NCBI RefSeq assembly: GCF_008274785.1
Contig: NZ_VTPU01000001.1
Location: forward strand, 186,001 to 250,000
Direction: 5' to 3'
DNA: 64,000 nucleotides
From: Halomonas eurihalina
GTDB lineage: Bacteria; Pseudomonadota; Gammaproteobacteria; Pseudomonadales; Halomonadaceae
This document shows positions 27,388-36,763 of the stretch, piece after piece; the stretch's first letter is position 1, and each line of letters starts with the position of its first letter. The notes below the pieces were generated by a model, which worked only from the letters and a program-made list of their open reading frames with translations, made no database searches and was not told the origin of the DNA. The translations under genes and the position numbers were made by a program.

Positions 27388-27852
27388 TTATGCGTCTATG
27401 AGCTCAAGCGCTCTACGCCGAAAATCGAGAGGCGCTTTTACACCAGAAACAGGGGTACGGCCAGCGCCAGTTCCATTCACATTCAAGGTGCCATAATTTA
27501 AAAGGCGCCCTAGCACAGACTGATCAACATTCATCCCCTCAACCTTACTGTGGTTGAGCTCGGCAGTTTTCCTCCTGATCAATCCCTTCTTTGCAATCAC
27601 TCGCCTACTCGTCACTGCCAGCTCGGTGGTGAAGTATGTAATGATTGCCGAAATCTCCTTCACGATAAACACTAGCATTGCGAAGGTTCCCAGCATTGCG
27701 AGGATCGTTGATGATTCCTCACTGACATCAAGGGTAAATAAATAATAGGCTACAACCAGCCATGTCAGCGGCACTACCAAGATGATCCAGTGAAGGCGGG
27801 CGCGGTGTTCCACCTTCTCTCCAGACATCAGCGTTGAATCTACATAGGCCAT
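27388..27852 (-). CDS. PH-domain (YdbS-like) membrane protein, probable moron
   Basis: A 154-residue protein with two hydrophobic segments (LHWIILVVPLTWLVVAYYLF and ILAMLGTFAMLVFIVKEI) followed by a bacterial PH domain: YFTTELAVTSRRVIAKKGLIRRKTAELNHSKVEGMNVDQS, then FRRRALELIDA. It has a more AT-rich composition than its neighbours and its own terminator. Its place between the tail chaperone and tape measure genes is not a normal structural position, so I read it as an inserted membrane gene, perhaps for superinfection exclusion or host membrane alteration. Confidence 0.75.
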   Translation of the reverse strand: MAYVDSTLMSGEKVEHRARLHWIILVVPLTWLVVAYYLFTLDVSEESSTILAMLGTFAMLVFIVKEISAIITYFTTELAVTSRRVIAKKGLIRRKTAELNHSKVEGMNVDQSVLGRLLNYGTLNVNGTGAGRTPVSGVKAPLDFRRRALELIDA

Positions 27853-27916
27853 ACAGTTCCCCTTCATTTAGTTATGAAGGGAATTATATTACCAGCACCC
27901 CCTCATGGCGAACATC

Positions 27917-28186
27917 TCAATGCCATTCCTCCATGGCCTCCTCCAAGCTGATCGCCCCCTCGTCTTCGCGGTCATGTGGCATGAAGTCGCTGATCGCATG
28001 GGGTGGCGTATGCGGCTTGCGGTGGTAGTTGGCATAGAGCGTTGCCAGCATCGCGGCATCACGCTCGGATCGCATTCCCCAGTGGAGCGATCCTCGCTTT
28101 CGGCGGAAGGCGACCCACTGGAGGAACTCGGTATAGCTCAGGCGCTGCTGAGCTTCGGCGATCGTCCGACCGCCGATGCCACACAT
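27917..28186 (-). CDS. tail assembly protein T-like (frameshift partner)
   Basis: An 89-residue frame starting ATG at 28186 (overlapping the upstream stop) with GRTIAEAQQRLSYTEFLQWVAFRRKRGSL, the signature of lambda-T-like/DUF4035 tail assembly proteins. As in lambda G-GT it is probably made mainly as a -1 frameshift fusion with the upstream chaperone, because the frame is open from the slippery site at 28246-28252 through to here. Confidence 0.82.
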   Translation of the reverse strand: MCGIGGRTIAEAQQRLSYTEFLQWVAFRRKRGSLHWGMRSERDAAMLATLYANYHRKPHTPPHAISDFMPHDREDEGAISLEEAMEEWH

Positions 28187-28584
28187 CACGAGCTCGTGCC
28201 AGATCTCCGCTTCGTCGTCGACGTCCCCTGGCGAGGGGGCTTCGCTTTTCCCAGGCCGTTCACCTCGGCGATCACGTTCAAGAGCGCCATGACGAGATTT
28301 TCATTGAGGGCACCACGCTCAGGGTCTGCCTCACCGGTGACGTCCTCTGCAGTGAACACCGATTTGCCGTCCGCATCGCAGATGCAGGCAGCAATGCGAC
28401 CAGCGAGACCATCATGGGCGCCGCGCGCGGCCATCACGTCGCTACGGGCGGTGTGATAGGACATTTTGCGGACGTACACGGTGGCCGTCAGCTCCTTGTC
28501 GCCCTGCTTCCAGGTGACCTCTTTCTCGACCGGGGCGCCTGTGAAGGCGCCCATCTCCTGCAGGTTTTCAATGCTCAGGTTCAT
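28186..28584 (-). CDS. tail assembly chaperone (lambda G-like)
   Basis: A 132-residue chaperone ([57 protein letters not shown]). Such proteins bind the tape measure during tail assembly. The start at 28584 is the family-like Met; the frame stays open upstream to 28611. The heptamer GGGAAAA lies near codon 110, in the phase required for -1 slippage, giving a G-T fusion. Confidence 0.85.
   Translation of the reverse strand: MNLSIENLQEMGAFTGAPVEKEVTWKQGDKELTATVYVRKMSYHTARSDVMAARGAHDGLAGRIAACICDADGKSVFTAEDVTGEADPERGALNENLVMALLNVIAEVNGLGKAKPPRQGTSTTKRRSGTSS
28246..28252 (-). promoter_or_regulatory. programmed -1 frameshift slippery site
   Basis: On the minus strand the zero frame reads CTG GGA AAA GCG, so the heptamer is G GGA AAA (X XXY YYZ). 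After slippage the frame continues as [20 protein letters not shown] and on into the T-like frame without a stop. Confidence 0.8.
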
Positions 28585-29078
28585 GTTGCTGCTGCCCCTT
28601 TCGGAATCCATTGAGACCCGCCGCTGCGCTGGATCGACGCCTGGGTGGCCACCACTGTGTTGCCTTGGAAGTCCAGCGGGAAGTCGGCGACGTAGCCCTG
28701 GAACCGGAACCAGGTCCGATCGGTAGGCAACTCGAAATCATCGCCAGCGGTGTTCACCGTGGGCGGCGAGGTACCATCACTCCACCCGACGACCCACTTC
28801 AGGTTGGGCAGGGTGTCATCCTGCGACATGGCGTGTAGGCGTACGTGGCTGGCCTTTTGAGGGTCAGCGTTGATACCGAGGGACGCCTGGCCCGGAGTAC
28901 GCAGACCGCGCTTGTACGCTTTGGCGTCACGCTCCTCGAGGCAGGTATCTTCGATCTGATCAGCCGGTGCGCCACCCGGATTGAGTGAGGTCGCGCACTC
29001 GATCTTGAGAACGGCCGGCCCGCCGCTCGCATCGGGGTCGAGCACGAACACTTCCGTGCCCTGGGTAAGAATCGACAT
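28581..29078 (-). CDS. major tail tube protein
   Basis: A 165-residue protein ([65 protein letters not shown]) with the pattern of siphophage tail tube proteins: a Thr/Cys/Leu loop followed by a beta sandwich. It lies before the chaperones and after the tail completion gene, in the expected place. Confidence 0.82.
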   Translation of the reverse strand: MSILTQGTEVFVLDPDASGGPAVLKIECATSLNPGGAPADQIEDTCLEERDAKAYKRGLRTPGQASLGINADPQKASHVRLHAMSQDDTLPNLKWVVGWSDGTSPPTVNTAGDDFELPTDRTWFRFQGYVADFPLDFQGNTVVATQASIQRSGGSQWIPKGAAAT

Positions 29079-29111
29079 GGGTGCTCTCCTGTGCCCCTGC
29101 GGGGCGGTGGG

Positions 29112-29483
29112 TTATCGGTGGACCATCCAGTCCACGTCGAAGCTGATATGGCGATGGCCCGTCTCGGGGCTCGTATCTTGGGCGCCCCATCGAACGATGT
29201 AGGCATGCCTCTCGATGGCATCGCGCAGTGCCTGCGTCACGTCGTTGACGCTGGCATCAGAGTTGGCGTAGACATCGACCTGCAGCGTGAAGCTGTCGAT
29301 GTCAGGGCGATCCGCCAGGAAGTTCTCGGGAGCGCCACCCGGGATGATCTGCCACACGGCATAGGGCAATACGCCGTCCTGGGGCGCTTCACCAAACGGC
29401 CAAAGCCGTGTCGGGTTGGTTCCCAACTGCGCGGTGACGGCAGCGTCGGCTGCACAGACGGAGAAGATCGGCGGCTGCATCAT
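29112..29483 (-). CDS. tail completion protein, DUF3168 family
   Basis: A 123-residue protein. PPIFSVCAADAAVTAQLG and GVLPYAVWQIIPGGAPEN and FTLQVDVYANSDASVNDVTQALRDA fit DUF3168, which terminates the tail tube and joins head to tail (HK97 gp10 neighbour). Overlaps the gp10-like stop by 4 bases. Confidence 0.82.
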   Translation of the reverse strand: MMQPPIFSVCAADAAVTAQLGTNPTRLWPFGEAPQDGVLPYAVWQIIPGGAPENFLADRPDIDSFTLQVDVYANSDASVNDVTQALRDAIERHAYIVRWGAQDTSPETGHRHISFDVDWMVHR

Positions 29484-29956
29484 TTCCCCTTCTTGGCGCG
29501 TTTGATGGCGCGATCAACAGCCCTGTCCAACTGACGCACGAATACGTCTGTCGCTGGGTCGATACTCTCGGCCAGCGCCGGGCGCATGAAGGGGCGAGCG
29601 CGGATGCTTTCGGTACCGAACTCCAGGAATCTCCAGTAGAAGGTGTCGCCGCCAGGGAGCGCGGCATTCTTCGCCTTGCTCTTGGCGCCACCTCGTACCC
29701 CGACGCTCATCTTGAGATCGCCGGTTCGACGGTAGTGCTTGGTGTCCTGGCGAACCGCGATGTTGTCCGAAATGCTGTTGGCGGTTTCGGGGTCATCCAG
29801 TCGCTGTGCATTGTCCCTCGCGCGATCGCGCACCAGGTTCGCGGCCTTGCGCAACGCGAAGCGCGTAGCCTTCTTCTTCGGCAGGCTCTCCAGCTCTTTC
29901 AGCTTGTCCAGGACGGGCTCGAGCCCCTGGATGTCAAAGCTGACATTCTCAGCCAT
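29480..29956 (-). CDS. HK97 gp10-type tail-joining protein
   Basis: A 158-residue basic protein with GLEPVLDKLKELESLPKKK, LRKAANLVRDRARDNA and FYWRFLEFGTESIRARPFMRPAL, the signature of HK97 gp10. It connects the head-completion complex to the tail. It overlaps the head closure gene by 8 bases. Confidence 0.88.
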   Translation of the reverse strand: MAENVSFDIQGLEPVLDKLKELESLPKKKATRFALRKAANLVRDRARDNAQRLDDPETANSISDNIAVRQDTKHYRRTGDLKMSVGVRGGAKSKAKNAALPGGDTFYWRFLEFGTESIRARPFMRPALAESIDPATDVFVRQLDRAVDRAIKRAKKGK

Positions 29957-30281
29957 CGTTGACGCCCTCCGAGACAGGCAGGGTCAGGTAGTGACGACCG
30001 CTCTCGGGGTCGGGCAGAACGCCGGCGACGTTGAAGACCTTCCCCCGGTGCACGATGCGCATGGTGGCGTCGATACCGTCGCGATAGCGTATGACCACCC
30101 GGGCACTGACCTCGCTTTGCGATGCCTGGGCGGCGATGAATTCGCGGGCACTGAGCGGCTCGATGCTGGCCCACACAGTGGCCACCAGCACCCAGTTGGT
30201 CACAGGCCCGCCGGTAACCGGGTCCTGCCCCTGCTCGGGCCGCTCGATGCGCACACGATGCCGCAGCTTGCCCGCTCGCAT
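29949..30281 (-). CDS. phage head closure protein
   Basis: A 110-residue protein (MRAGKLRHRVRIERPEQGQD; VWASIEPLSAREF; RYRDGIDATMRIVHRGKVFNV), the SPP1 gp16/HK97 gp7-like head-tail adaptor that closes the head after packaging. Start at 30281 has AGGGGGTG upstream; the frame is open farther. Confidence 0.88.
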   Translation of the reverse strand: MRAGKLRHRVRIERPEQGQDPVTGGPVTNWVLVATVWASIEPLSAREFIAAQASQSEVSARVVIRYRDGIDATMRIVHRGKVFNVAGVLPDPESGRHYLTLPVSEGVNDG

Positions 30282-30282
30282 G

Positions 30283-30477
30283 TCACCCCCTTGGCGTGCC
30301 ATCGAGGTAGGTCGGAGACTCGCGCTCCTCGTCCACCTCATCCGCCATTTGCTCGGCCAGCAGGTCGACCATGGCGCGGTTGCTCTCGGCTAGGTCACGC
30401 ATGGCGGCGGCCGACTCGCGCTGTGCGGCGGCCGATTCCTTCAGCGCCTCGACAAGCGCCTGATCCTCGGCACTCAT
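30283..30477 (-). CDS. small coiled-coil protein
   Basis: A 64-residue acidic protein dominated by a heptad-like helix (ALKESAAAQRESAAAMRDLA). It overlaps the upstream stop by ATGA and ends one base before the head closure start. No family recognised. Confidence 0.55.
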   Translation of the reverse strand: MSAEDQALVEALKESAAAQRESAAAMRDLAESNRAMVDLLAEQMADEVDEERESPTYLDGTPRG

Positions 30478-30893
30478 CACTTCACCCGACCATATTTCTT
30501 GAGGCGCTCGTAGGTACCGCGCGTCATGCGCACCTTGTCACCGGCCTTGTGGGCTCGGCCGCCGCTGGCCCAACGGGCCGTGAGGGTGGCCTCCACCATG
30601 CCGGCAGACGTGGCCGGCTTGGCCTGACCGGTTTTCTTCGGGGACGCCGGGGGCTTGGCCTGCTCGCTTTCCTTGGCGTCAGCACCAGCATCGGTGCCCG
30701 CTGCCTGTTCCGGCGCTAGTGATTCTTCCGATCCGCTCCCCTCGGCGGCGGCGTCTTCGCGTGTTTCGGCGACGGCCTTGGTGGCCGTGGTCTGTTCCGG
30801 TTCCGGCACCGCCGTGGCCTCGGGCTCGAGGGTGGCGGTTTCCGCCTGTTGGGCAGCGCGCTTGGCCTGCGCCGCTTTCGATGTCCTAGCCAT
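30477..30893 (-). CDS. Ala/Glu-rich phage protein with basic C-terminus
   Basis: A 138-residue protein. Residues 1-95 are low complexity (Ala, Glu, Thr, Pro); the last ~40 (MVEATLTARWASGGRAHKAG, then KVRMTRGTYERLKKYGRV) form a compact domain seen at the end of several small head-region phage proteins. Possibly a head decoration or stabilising protein. Between the connector and head closure genes. Confidence 0.6.
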   Translation of the reverse strand: MARTSKAAQAKRAAQQAETATLEPEATAVPEPEQTTATKAVAETREDAAAEGSGSEESLAPEQAAGTDAGADAKESEQAKPPASPKKTGQAKPATSAGMVEATLTARWASGGRAHKAGDKVRMTRGTYERLKKYGRVK

Positions 30894-30903
30894 GTTGGCC
30901 TCC

Positions 30904-31248
30904 TTAATCGAAGTGGAAGTGGCGATAGGGAGTGATCAGCGCCTCGACCGCCATCGGCACCTGGGTCGCGGTGGTACCCATCGCCACAGCTTCCCGGTTC
31001 TCGTACCAGTGCCCGATCAGCAGCAGCATGGCCGTGGTCAGGTCATCATCGAGCACCAGGGCGTGCTCATCCGTGATGGTGCCCTCGCTGTCCGTCGGGA
31101 TTTCCGTCTCGGTCGCATAGAGGGTGCGCCCCGCATGGTTCTCGACGTAGCGGTGAGCGGCAGTGGCATAGGTGTCGAGGAGCGTATCGTCCTCGTCGAA
31201 GTCCGGCTCGAGCCGGACGTGTTGCTTGATGATGTCCAGCTCGAGCAT
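30904..31248 (-). CDS. head-tail connector protein (gp6-like)
   Basis: A 114-residue protein: LELDIIKQHVRLEPDFDEDD, LDTYATAAHRYVENHAGRTL and AMLLLIGHWYENREAV match the gp6/gp15-like adaptor ring attached below the portal. Directly downstream of the capsid gene. Confidence 0.9.
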   Translation of the reverse strand: MLELDIIKQHVRLEPDFDEDDTLLDTYATAAHRYVENHAGRTLYATETEIPTDSEGTITDEHALVLDDDLTTAMLLLIGHWYENREAVAMGTTATQVPMAVEALITPYRHFHFD

Positions 31249-31290
31249 CTCGGCTCCAGAGTGTCAGGGCCGTCGCAGCGACCCGGTGGG

Positions 31291-32517
31291 TTACGCGGCT
31301 GCGCCCTGCAGCGCCTTGATGGCGGCCGCGTCCTGCAGCACGCAGTCGAAGCGATGGAAGGCCAGGAAGGCAGTCTGGTCGTACTCGGCATACCGCTCGA
31401 CCAGGCGCTTGAGCACCATGTAGCGGACCCGGCGGATGATGAACTGCTGGAAGTCGCCGGCGAACAGGAACTTGGCATCGACTCCAATATCGGCGAAGCC
31501 CTGGTCGATGAAGTACTGGCGACCCAACACGGTGGCCGGGGCGGCGCCAGCCACCTCGGGTAGCCACAACGGCCGACCGTTGGCATCCTCCATCTCGGTC
31601 ATCAACTTGAGCGTGTTGTCGTTCATCCCCAACCGGAAGCTGGCCGCCCGGCGGAAGGCCGGATCGATGGCATGGATCAGGGCGTTGGTCTCCTGCCAAG
31701 TGAACTCGGCGGCACTCGCGGCTGTGACAGTGTTAGTCACCGAAGCCTGGAGGCCGGTGGGCTGGGCGGGAGTCCCCGCGCCGGTGCCCTGCACCAGATA
31801 GCGAGCTTCGCCTCGGCCGATTCGGCTGCCGATCCGGTTGGCCAGGAAGCCCTGGATGTCGATGCCGCTATCGTTGAGCAGCTCATTCGATACGCGGATG
31901 ATCTTGGAACTGAGCTTCTTGGCGCCCAGCGTCTCCATCCCGAAGTCGACATCTCCTTCGCTGGCAGCCGAGTTCTCGCCCAGCAGCTCGCCTTCCTCGG
32001 AGGTCCCGTCGCTGGTCGGCCAATCGATGGAATTGCCACTATCGGTGGTAATGACCTGCGCCACTGACGCCAGGCCGCCGTAGTCCTTCATGGCTTCGTA
32101 GATGCGATTGAGCATCTCGCGCGGCACGGTATAACCGCCCTTCTCGTCCGGCGCAGTACCCTGGGCACGCAGCTCGCGCAGCGCTTGGCGCTGCTCGGTC
32201 GTCATCTCGGTCATCCCGTGGCGCAAAAAGGTGTCGAACGCCTGGGCTCGCTCCTCGTCCTGAGACTGTCCACCACGCTCCTCGCCATCGAGGCCGTCGC
32301 GAGTCTCTTCCTCGGTTTCTTCGACGAACCGCTGGTCGGCATCGCGCAGCGCTTCCTCGCGCTTGATCTGCTCGTCCAGGCCATCCAGATCGGATTTCAT
32401 CTTCTGCCACTGGCCGCGCTGCTCGTCGGTCCAGGCTTCGTCGCCGATGTTTTCGTGCAGCGCCCGCATGTCCTTGGCGATGGCGCTGTATTTCTGCTTC
32501 AGCTCATGGAGTGTCAT
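31291..32517 (-). CDS. HK97-family major capsid protein
   Basis: A 408-residue capsid precursor. The first ~110 residues are a charged coiled-coil delta domain (MTLHELKQKYSAIAKDMRAL; LDEQIKREEALRDADQRFVEE) probably removed by the protease; the HK97 fold begins near GTAPDEKGGYTVPREMLNRI. GAKKLSSKIIRVSNELLNDS and RASFRLGMNDNTLKLMTEME are standard. AGGAGG-like site before the start. Confidence 0.95.
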   Translation of the reverse strand: MTLHELKQKYSAIAKDMRALHENIGDEAWTDEQRGQWQKMKSDLDGLDEQIKREEALRDADQRFVEETEEETRDGLDGEERGGQSQDEERAQAFDTFLRHGMTEMTTEQRQALRELRAQGTAPDEKGGYTVPREMLNRIYEAMKDYGGLASVAQVITTDSGNSIDWPTSDGTSEEGELLGENSAASEGDVDFGMETLGAKKLSSKIIRVSNELLNDSGIDIQGFLANRIGSRIGRGEARYLVQGTGAGTPAQPTGLQASVTNTVTAASAAEFTWQETNALIHAIDPAFRRAASFRLGMNDNTLKLMTEMEDANGRPLWLPEVAGAAPATVLGRQYFIDQGFADIGVDAKFLFAGDFQQFIIRRVRYMVLKRLVERYAEYDQTAFLAFHRFDCVLQDAAAIKALQGAAA

Positions 32518-32543
32518 GATGCCCTCCTGGGCGTTGGTGGTGA

Positions 32544-33146
32544 TCAGGCATGGATCAGCTCAAGGAAGCGCTCGCGGGCGCGGCGCTGGTTGATGGCCTT
32601 CTGCGCCAGGCCTTTCACCTCGGCGCATCGGGCTTCGAGGGAGCGCTTGGCAGCGCCCGCATCCGGGTAGGCCGGGTAGGTCACCGGCGAGACATCGAGA
32701 AGGCGACTGAACTTGGTGATGGTGCGCACGATCAGGCCGTCGTCTTCCTCGTGCCATTCGTCGCCATCGGGGGCGACACGGAACGCAAAGGAGCTGCCGG
32801 TGATGTCGCCGCGCTGTAGCGGCGCCAGCACCTGGTCACGCACCGTCTGGGTATCGGGCGGATTGATGTCATAGCGCAGCCCCTCGGCATCGATGGAGAG
32901 CTCGAGGGTGCCGCTGGTGGTCCGCCCCAGCACGAAGTTCGGGTCGTGGTTAAACAGGGCCCGCACGTCATCTCCGAGCACGTCATCGAACGCGCCCGGG
33001 GCGATCTCTTCCTTGAACAGGCCCATGATCATCTCGCTGCGCGAGTTGAAGACGGCGCCATGCCCGACGATCCGCGCCGGCTGCCCCTCCTCGCTTTCTT
33101 CCGCGCGCACTTCGCAGACGAGCGCGCGTTTCTCGACATCGCTCAT
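32544..33146 (-). CDS. HK97-family prohead protease
   Basis: A 200-residue serine protease (PF04586-type): catalytic His in ALFNHDPNFVLGRT and Ser in GDITGSSFAF. It cleaves the delta domain of the capsid protein during maturation. Overlaps the portal stop by 4 bases. Confidence 0.92.
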   Translation of the reverse strand: MSDVEKRALVCEVRAEESEEGQPARIVGHGAVFNSRSEMIMGLFKEEIAPGAFDDVLGDDVRALFNHDPNFVLGRTTSGTLELSIDAEGLRYDINPPDTQTVRDQVLAPLQRGDITGSSFAFRVAPDGDEWHEEDDGLIVRTITKFSRLLDVSPVTYPAYPDAGAAKRSLEARCAEVKGLAQKAINQRRARERFLELIHA

Positions 33147-34375
33147 GAGGTCGGCTCCTCGGGGTTATTGGGCTGGCCCAGTTGACTGGCCGGCTGGGCG
33201 TTGACGCTGATCAGCATCTCGTCGAGGCCATCGCGCGGGTTCATGTCCTCGAGCACCCGGGCCTCGTTGCGATCCATCCAGCCGTCGGTGATGGCGTAGT
33301 GGTAGAACTCAGCACGCTCCTTGGCGGTGCCGCGCAGCAGGCCGGCGAGGTTGAACTTGCAGTAGTAGCCGGCAGCACGCTCCGCGCGAGTGAAGATCCG
33401 GCGGTTGATCTCCTGCTCCCAGTTCACGATCCAAGGCATCATGGTGTGGCGCACGAACTGGATGGCCTGCTCGCTGATGTTCGAGAACGTCGCTTTGTCC
33501 AGGTCGTTGATCATGTGCGCCGGCACATTGAAGATGCCGGCCACCTCGGACCGGTTGAACTTGCGGGTCTCCAGGAACTGGGCATCTTCCGGCGGGATGG
33601 TGATCGACTTGTAGTCGAGGTCCGCCGGCAGCATCAGCGTTTTGTTCTCGCTTCCCTTGAGCCGGCTGACCGACTTTTGCCACGTGTCTTTCAGCCGCTC
33701 CCAGCTGTCCTTCTGCAGCGTGTTCTTGACGGTCACCAGCCCGGTAGGACGCCCGCCGCCACCGAAGAAATCCTTGCCGTACTGCTGGGCCGCGAGGCCC
33801 AGCCCGATAGTTTCGGCATGCTGACGGATCAGGCTCTTGCCGGTGCGGCCGTCGGAACCCAGGGCCCGGACGTGAATCATGTCCTCGAGCTGCACCGCCC
33901 GGGCACCTTCGTCCTCTTCCACGACGGCGTACAGCCACCGGTTGCCGTTCTTGACCAGTTGGGTTTCCCAGGGGCGGCGCATGACCAACTCACGCAGCTC
34001 GCCGCGATTGGACCGCACCACCTGGGTGAACCCATTGCCCCAGCCCAGGACGTGGCCCTGCTTGGTCTCGCGCCACTTGTAGCTGGTCTGCCAGGCATTG
34101 GGCTCGTCGTGGAGCATCCAGTAGGCCGGATGGTCCTTCGCCGCCTCGATGCTGTCGCCCTGCTTGCGCATGACATGCAGCGGCAACTGGGCGATGGACG
34201 ACGACAGCACATAGATGCAGGCATAGACGGCCGACAGCGTCATCGCGTTCTGGTTATTCACGCTGATGCCGGCTTCGCCGAGGTACTCGTCCAGCGACTG
34301 CCCGGTGATCGGCTCGTCAGGGTTCTCCAGGGATCGGCCCTCAGCTCCCGGCGAAAACAGTGCATCGAGAAACAT
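33143..34375 (-). CDS. HK97-type portal protein
   Basis: A 410-residue portal: AMTLSAVYACIYVLSSSIAQLPLHV, HPAYWMLHDEPN, FNRSEVAGIFNVPAHMINDL and AERAAGYYCKFNLAGLLRG are standard. It forms the dodecameric DNA channel. AAGGAGAG precedes the start. Confidence 0.95.
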   Translation of the reverse strand: MFLDALFSPGAEGRSLENPDEPITGQSLDEYLGEAGISVNNQNAMTLSAVYACIYVLSSSIAQLPLHVMRKQGDSIEAAKDHPAYWMLHDEPNAWQTSYKWRETKQGHVLGWGNGFTQVVRSNRGELRELVMRRPWETQLVKNGNRWLYAVVEEDEGARAVQLEDMIHVRALGSDGRTGKSLIRQHAETIGLGLAAQQYGKDFFGGGGRPTGLVTVKNTLQKDSWERLKDTWQKSVSRLKGSENKTLMLPADLDYKSITIPPEDAQFLETRKFNRSEVAGIFNVPAHMINDLDKATFSNISEQAIQFVRHTMMPWIVNWEQEINRRIFTRAERAAGYYCKFNLAGLLRGTAKERAEFYHYAITDGWMDRNEARVLEDMNPRDGLDEMLISVNAQPASQLGQPNNPEEPTS

Positions 34376-34384
34376 GCTCTCTCC

Positions 34385-34594
34385 TTACCGTTTACGTGGA
34401 GGCTGGGCGGGGGTTTTCTTTTGCGGATCAGGCACTGGCGATCGCTTGATAGCCCGAGCTCCGACCAGCGCCAGCACCAACAGCAGTCCGCCGGACACAA
34501 TCAGGGCATCCGCCAGGCCGAACCGCAGATACAGGCCATAGGTCATCGCCCCGAAGCCGGACAGGCCCAGGGTGTCGAACAGGAAGTGGCGCAT
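34385..34594 (-). CDS. small membrane protein between terL and portal
   Basis: A 69-residue protein with two hydrophobic segments (TLGLSGFGAMTYGLYLRFGL, ALIVSGGLLLVLALVGARAI) and a basic C-terminus. It follows terL directly. Small membrane proteins are often found in this place in siphophages; function unknown. Confidence 0.6.
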   Translation of the reverse strand: MRHFLFDTLGLSGFGAMTYGLYLRFGLADALIVSGGLLLVLALVGARAIKRSPVPDPQKKTPAQPPRKR

Positions 34595-36313
34595 TTACAT
34601 CACCAGGACGTCGTCATCGGTAAGGGTGTCGAGGACGCTGTCGCCCTCTTGCGCGGCCGCCATGGCACGGCCGATGGCCATGATCAGCGCGACCGCGCCG
34701 TCGATCTTGCTGTAGTCGCCCTGCTTGATCGGGCGCACCACGTCGTCATTGCCGGGCAGATGCTTGCCGACCACATTGCCCACACACCAGGTCATGATCG
34801 GGTTGCCGTCGTGATGGAAGCGTCCGGCGACGATCGCCGCCTCGAGTTCCTTCATCGGGTCCGAGAGATTGGTGTAATTCTGCTGGGTGGTGATCGGCGT
34901 CAGCCCCTCGTCATCCAGCTGGTGCGACAGGTTGGCCGCCCCATGTGGATCGATCGGTGACTCAGTGGCCGGCGTCTCCAGGTTCGCTTCCTTGGCGCAC
35001 TCGAGGATCTCGCGGTAATCGACCTCGCAACCGTCGGTGGCATCCAGGACTTCGGCCTCGATCCACCCCTGGTAGCGCTCTGCCGTGCGCCGGTCCTCGT
35101 TGTCGAAGGCGGCGTCCTCGGGCACCCAGAAGCGCGGGCCGACGCTGTAGTAGTGCGTCTTGCCGTCGATCACGCGCGTGAAGACCCGTGCCATCGCAGT
35201 CAGGTCCAGCTTGCGCGCCAGGTCGAACGCCAGGATGCAGCTCTCGCCACGGAACTGGTCGATGGTCAGCGACCGATCCTCGCAGCGCTTCCAGTCCTCC
35301 ATGTTGAAGTACCCCTCTTTCGAGGAGACCCAGACATTGAGGTGCTTGGTCTTGATCTGGTTGGCGTAGCGCGCCCGAGCGATCGCTTTGTCGCGCTGAC
35401 TGCGCAGGTAGTCGAGCTTGACCGAGATGCCGGCGTTGGGATTGGCCTTGAGCAATGCCGCGTCAGTGGTCCAATCGTCGTCCTTGTCGATCGTGTAGAT
35501 GATGCCGAACAGCTCGTCGTCCTGGGTCACGCCATCCAGCATCTCGACGACGCGGTCGCGCATCTCGTAGCACGGCCCGGCGATGTCATAGCCGGCGGTG
35601 GTGATCACCCAGGCCAGTGGCTGGGAGCGCGCCCCCATACCGGTGACCATGGTGTCGTAGAGACGCGAGTCCAGGTGCTCGTGGTACTCATCGATGATCG
35701 CAAAGGATGGGCTCGAACCATCGCCGGGGTCGCCGATCACCGGCTCGAAGACGCTGCCATCGGTGCGTTCGAGCTTCTTGGCCCAAGGGACAATGCCGAA
35801 TTTCTTGCGTAAGTTGGGCAGTTTCTTGGCCATCTTCATGGCCGGCCGGAAGACTTCCCACGCCTGCTTTTCGCTGGTGGCGCCGCAGTAAACTTCGGCG
35901 CCATATTCACCATCCGCGCAAAAGGCATACAGCCCTGCACCAGCGGCGATGATCGACTTGCCGTTCTTGCGCGGCACCTCGATATAGACCTCTCGGAACC
36001 GCCGCATCTTGTCGGCTTTCCGCACCCAGCCGAACGCCACGGCGAACAGGAACAGTTGCCAGGGCTCCAGCTCGATGCGCTGGGTGCCGCGCGCCCACTC
36101 ACCTTTCGTGTGCGGCAGCAACTGGATGAAGCGGCAGGCACGCTCCCCCAGGTCGCGATCGAACCGGTACGGGTAGCTCTTGGCCTTAGCAGCCTTGAGG
36201 TCATTCAGGTGACGGGCGCACGCGGCTTTGACGTAGCTGCATGCCACGATCCGGCCGCTGACCACGTCGCGCGCGTACTTCTGCGCCGCGTTCACGTTGG
36301 GGTATGCGGCCAT
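34595..36313 (-). CDS. terL: terminase large subunit
   Basis: A 572-residue terminase. Walker A is in [18 protein letters not shown], Walker B in [12 protein letters not shown], coupling motif in WVITTAGYD. The nuclease domain carries acidic residues in [16 protein letters not shown]. It packages DNA using ATP and cuts concatemers. It starts 3 bases after the small subunit gene and belongs to the HK97-like TerL group. Confidence 0.95.
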   Translation of the reverse strand: MAAYPNVNAAQKYARDVVSGRIVACSYVKAACARHLNDLKAAKAKSYPYRFDRDLGERACRFIQLLPHTKGEWARGTQRIELEPWQLFLFAVAFGWVRKADKMRRFREVYIEVPRKNGKSIIAAGAGLYAFCADGEYGAEVYCGATSEKQAWEVFRPAMKMAKKLPNLRKKFGIVPWAKKLERTDGSVFEPVIGDPGDGSSPSFAIIDEYHEHLDSRLYDTMVTGMGARSQPLAWVITTAGYDIAGPCYEMRDRVVEMLDGVTQDDELFGIIYTIDKDDDWTTDAALLKANPNAGISVKLDYLRSQRDKAIARARYANQIKTKHLNVWVSSKEGYFNMEDWKRCEDRSLTIDQFRGESCILAFDLARKLDLTAMARVFTRVIDGKTHYYSVGPRFWVPEDAAFDNEDRRTAERYQGWIEAEVLDATDGCEVDYREILECAKEANLETPATESPIDPHGAANLSHQLDDEGLTPITTQQNYTNLSDPMKELEAAIVAGRFHHDGNPIMTWCVGNVVGKHLPGNDDVVRPIKQGDYSKIDGAVALIMAIGRAMAAAQEGDSVLDTLTDDDVLVM

Positions 36314-36316
36314 GGA

Positions 36317-36763
36317 TCAGAACTCGTCGAATTCGTTGCCCTCGTCTTGCTCGCCGTCGTTATTTCCCCCGCCGAGCATGCGTAGCCGCGTCAGCGGGTC
36401 CAGTCCCAGGAGCGAGCCCGTGCGCGTCAGTTGGGCAATGCAGTCATTGCGAACCGCGACATAGGGCGACTTCTTGATGCTGCCGTCGGCAGTGGGAACG
36501 GTCATGCCCTGGGCGGCGATCTCCTGCTCGGCCTGGAGCATGTAGGCAAAGCTGTTGCAGTAAGCGATCAGCAGCGGAGCGTCCTCGAGCTCGAACGTGC
36601 CGCGCTCGATCAGGATCTTGGACTGGGTCTTCCAGACGCGGACGGCCACCTCATCGATCAGGTCATCCGGTGGTGCGATGCGAGTCAGCGAGCTCTTGTG
36701 CTTCTGGCTCGACTTGCGCTTGCGCCCCCCTCCCGAGGCTCGAACCGGTGCGGCGTTGCTCAT
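36317..36763 (-). CDS. terS: terminase small subunit (P27 family)
   Basis: A 148-residue protein. A basic N-terminus is followed by the P27 core: TFELEDAPLLIAYCNSFAYML, GSIKKSPYVAVRNDCIAQLT and GSLLGLDPLTRLRML. It recognises cos or pac DNA and hands it to TerL. An acidic tail ends the protein. Confidence 0.9.
   Translation of the reverse strand: MSNAAPVRASGGGRKRKSSQKHKSSLTRIAPPDDLIDEVAVRVWKTQSKILIERGTFELEDAPLLIAYCNSFAYMLQAEQEIAAQGMTVPTADGSIKKSPYVAVRNDCIAQLTRTGSLLGLDPLTRLRMLGGGNNDGEQDEGNEFDEF

Noticed and set aside
33182..34960. 592-codon plus frame opposite portal and terL
   Set aside because: Runs antisense through three known genes; composition is shadow-like.
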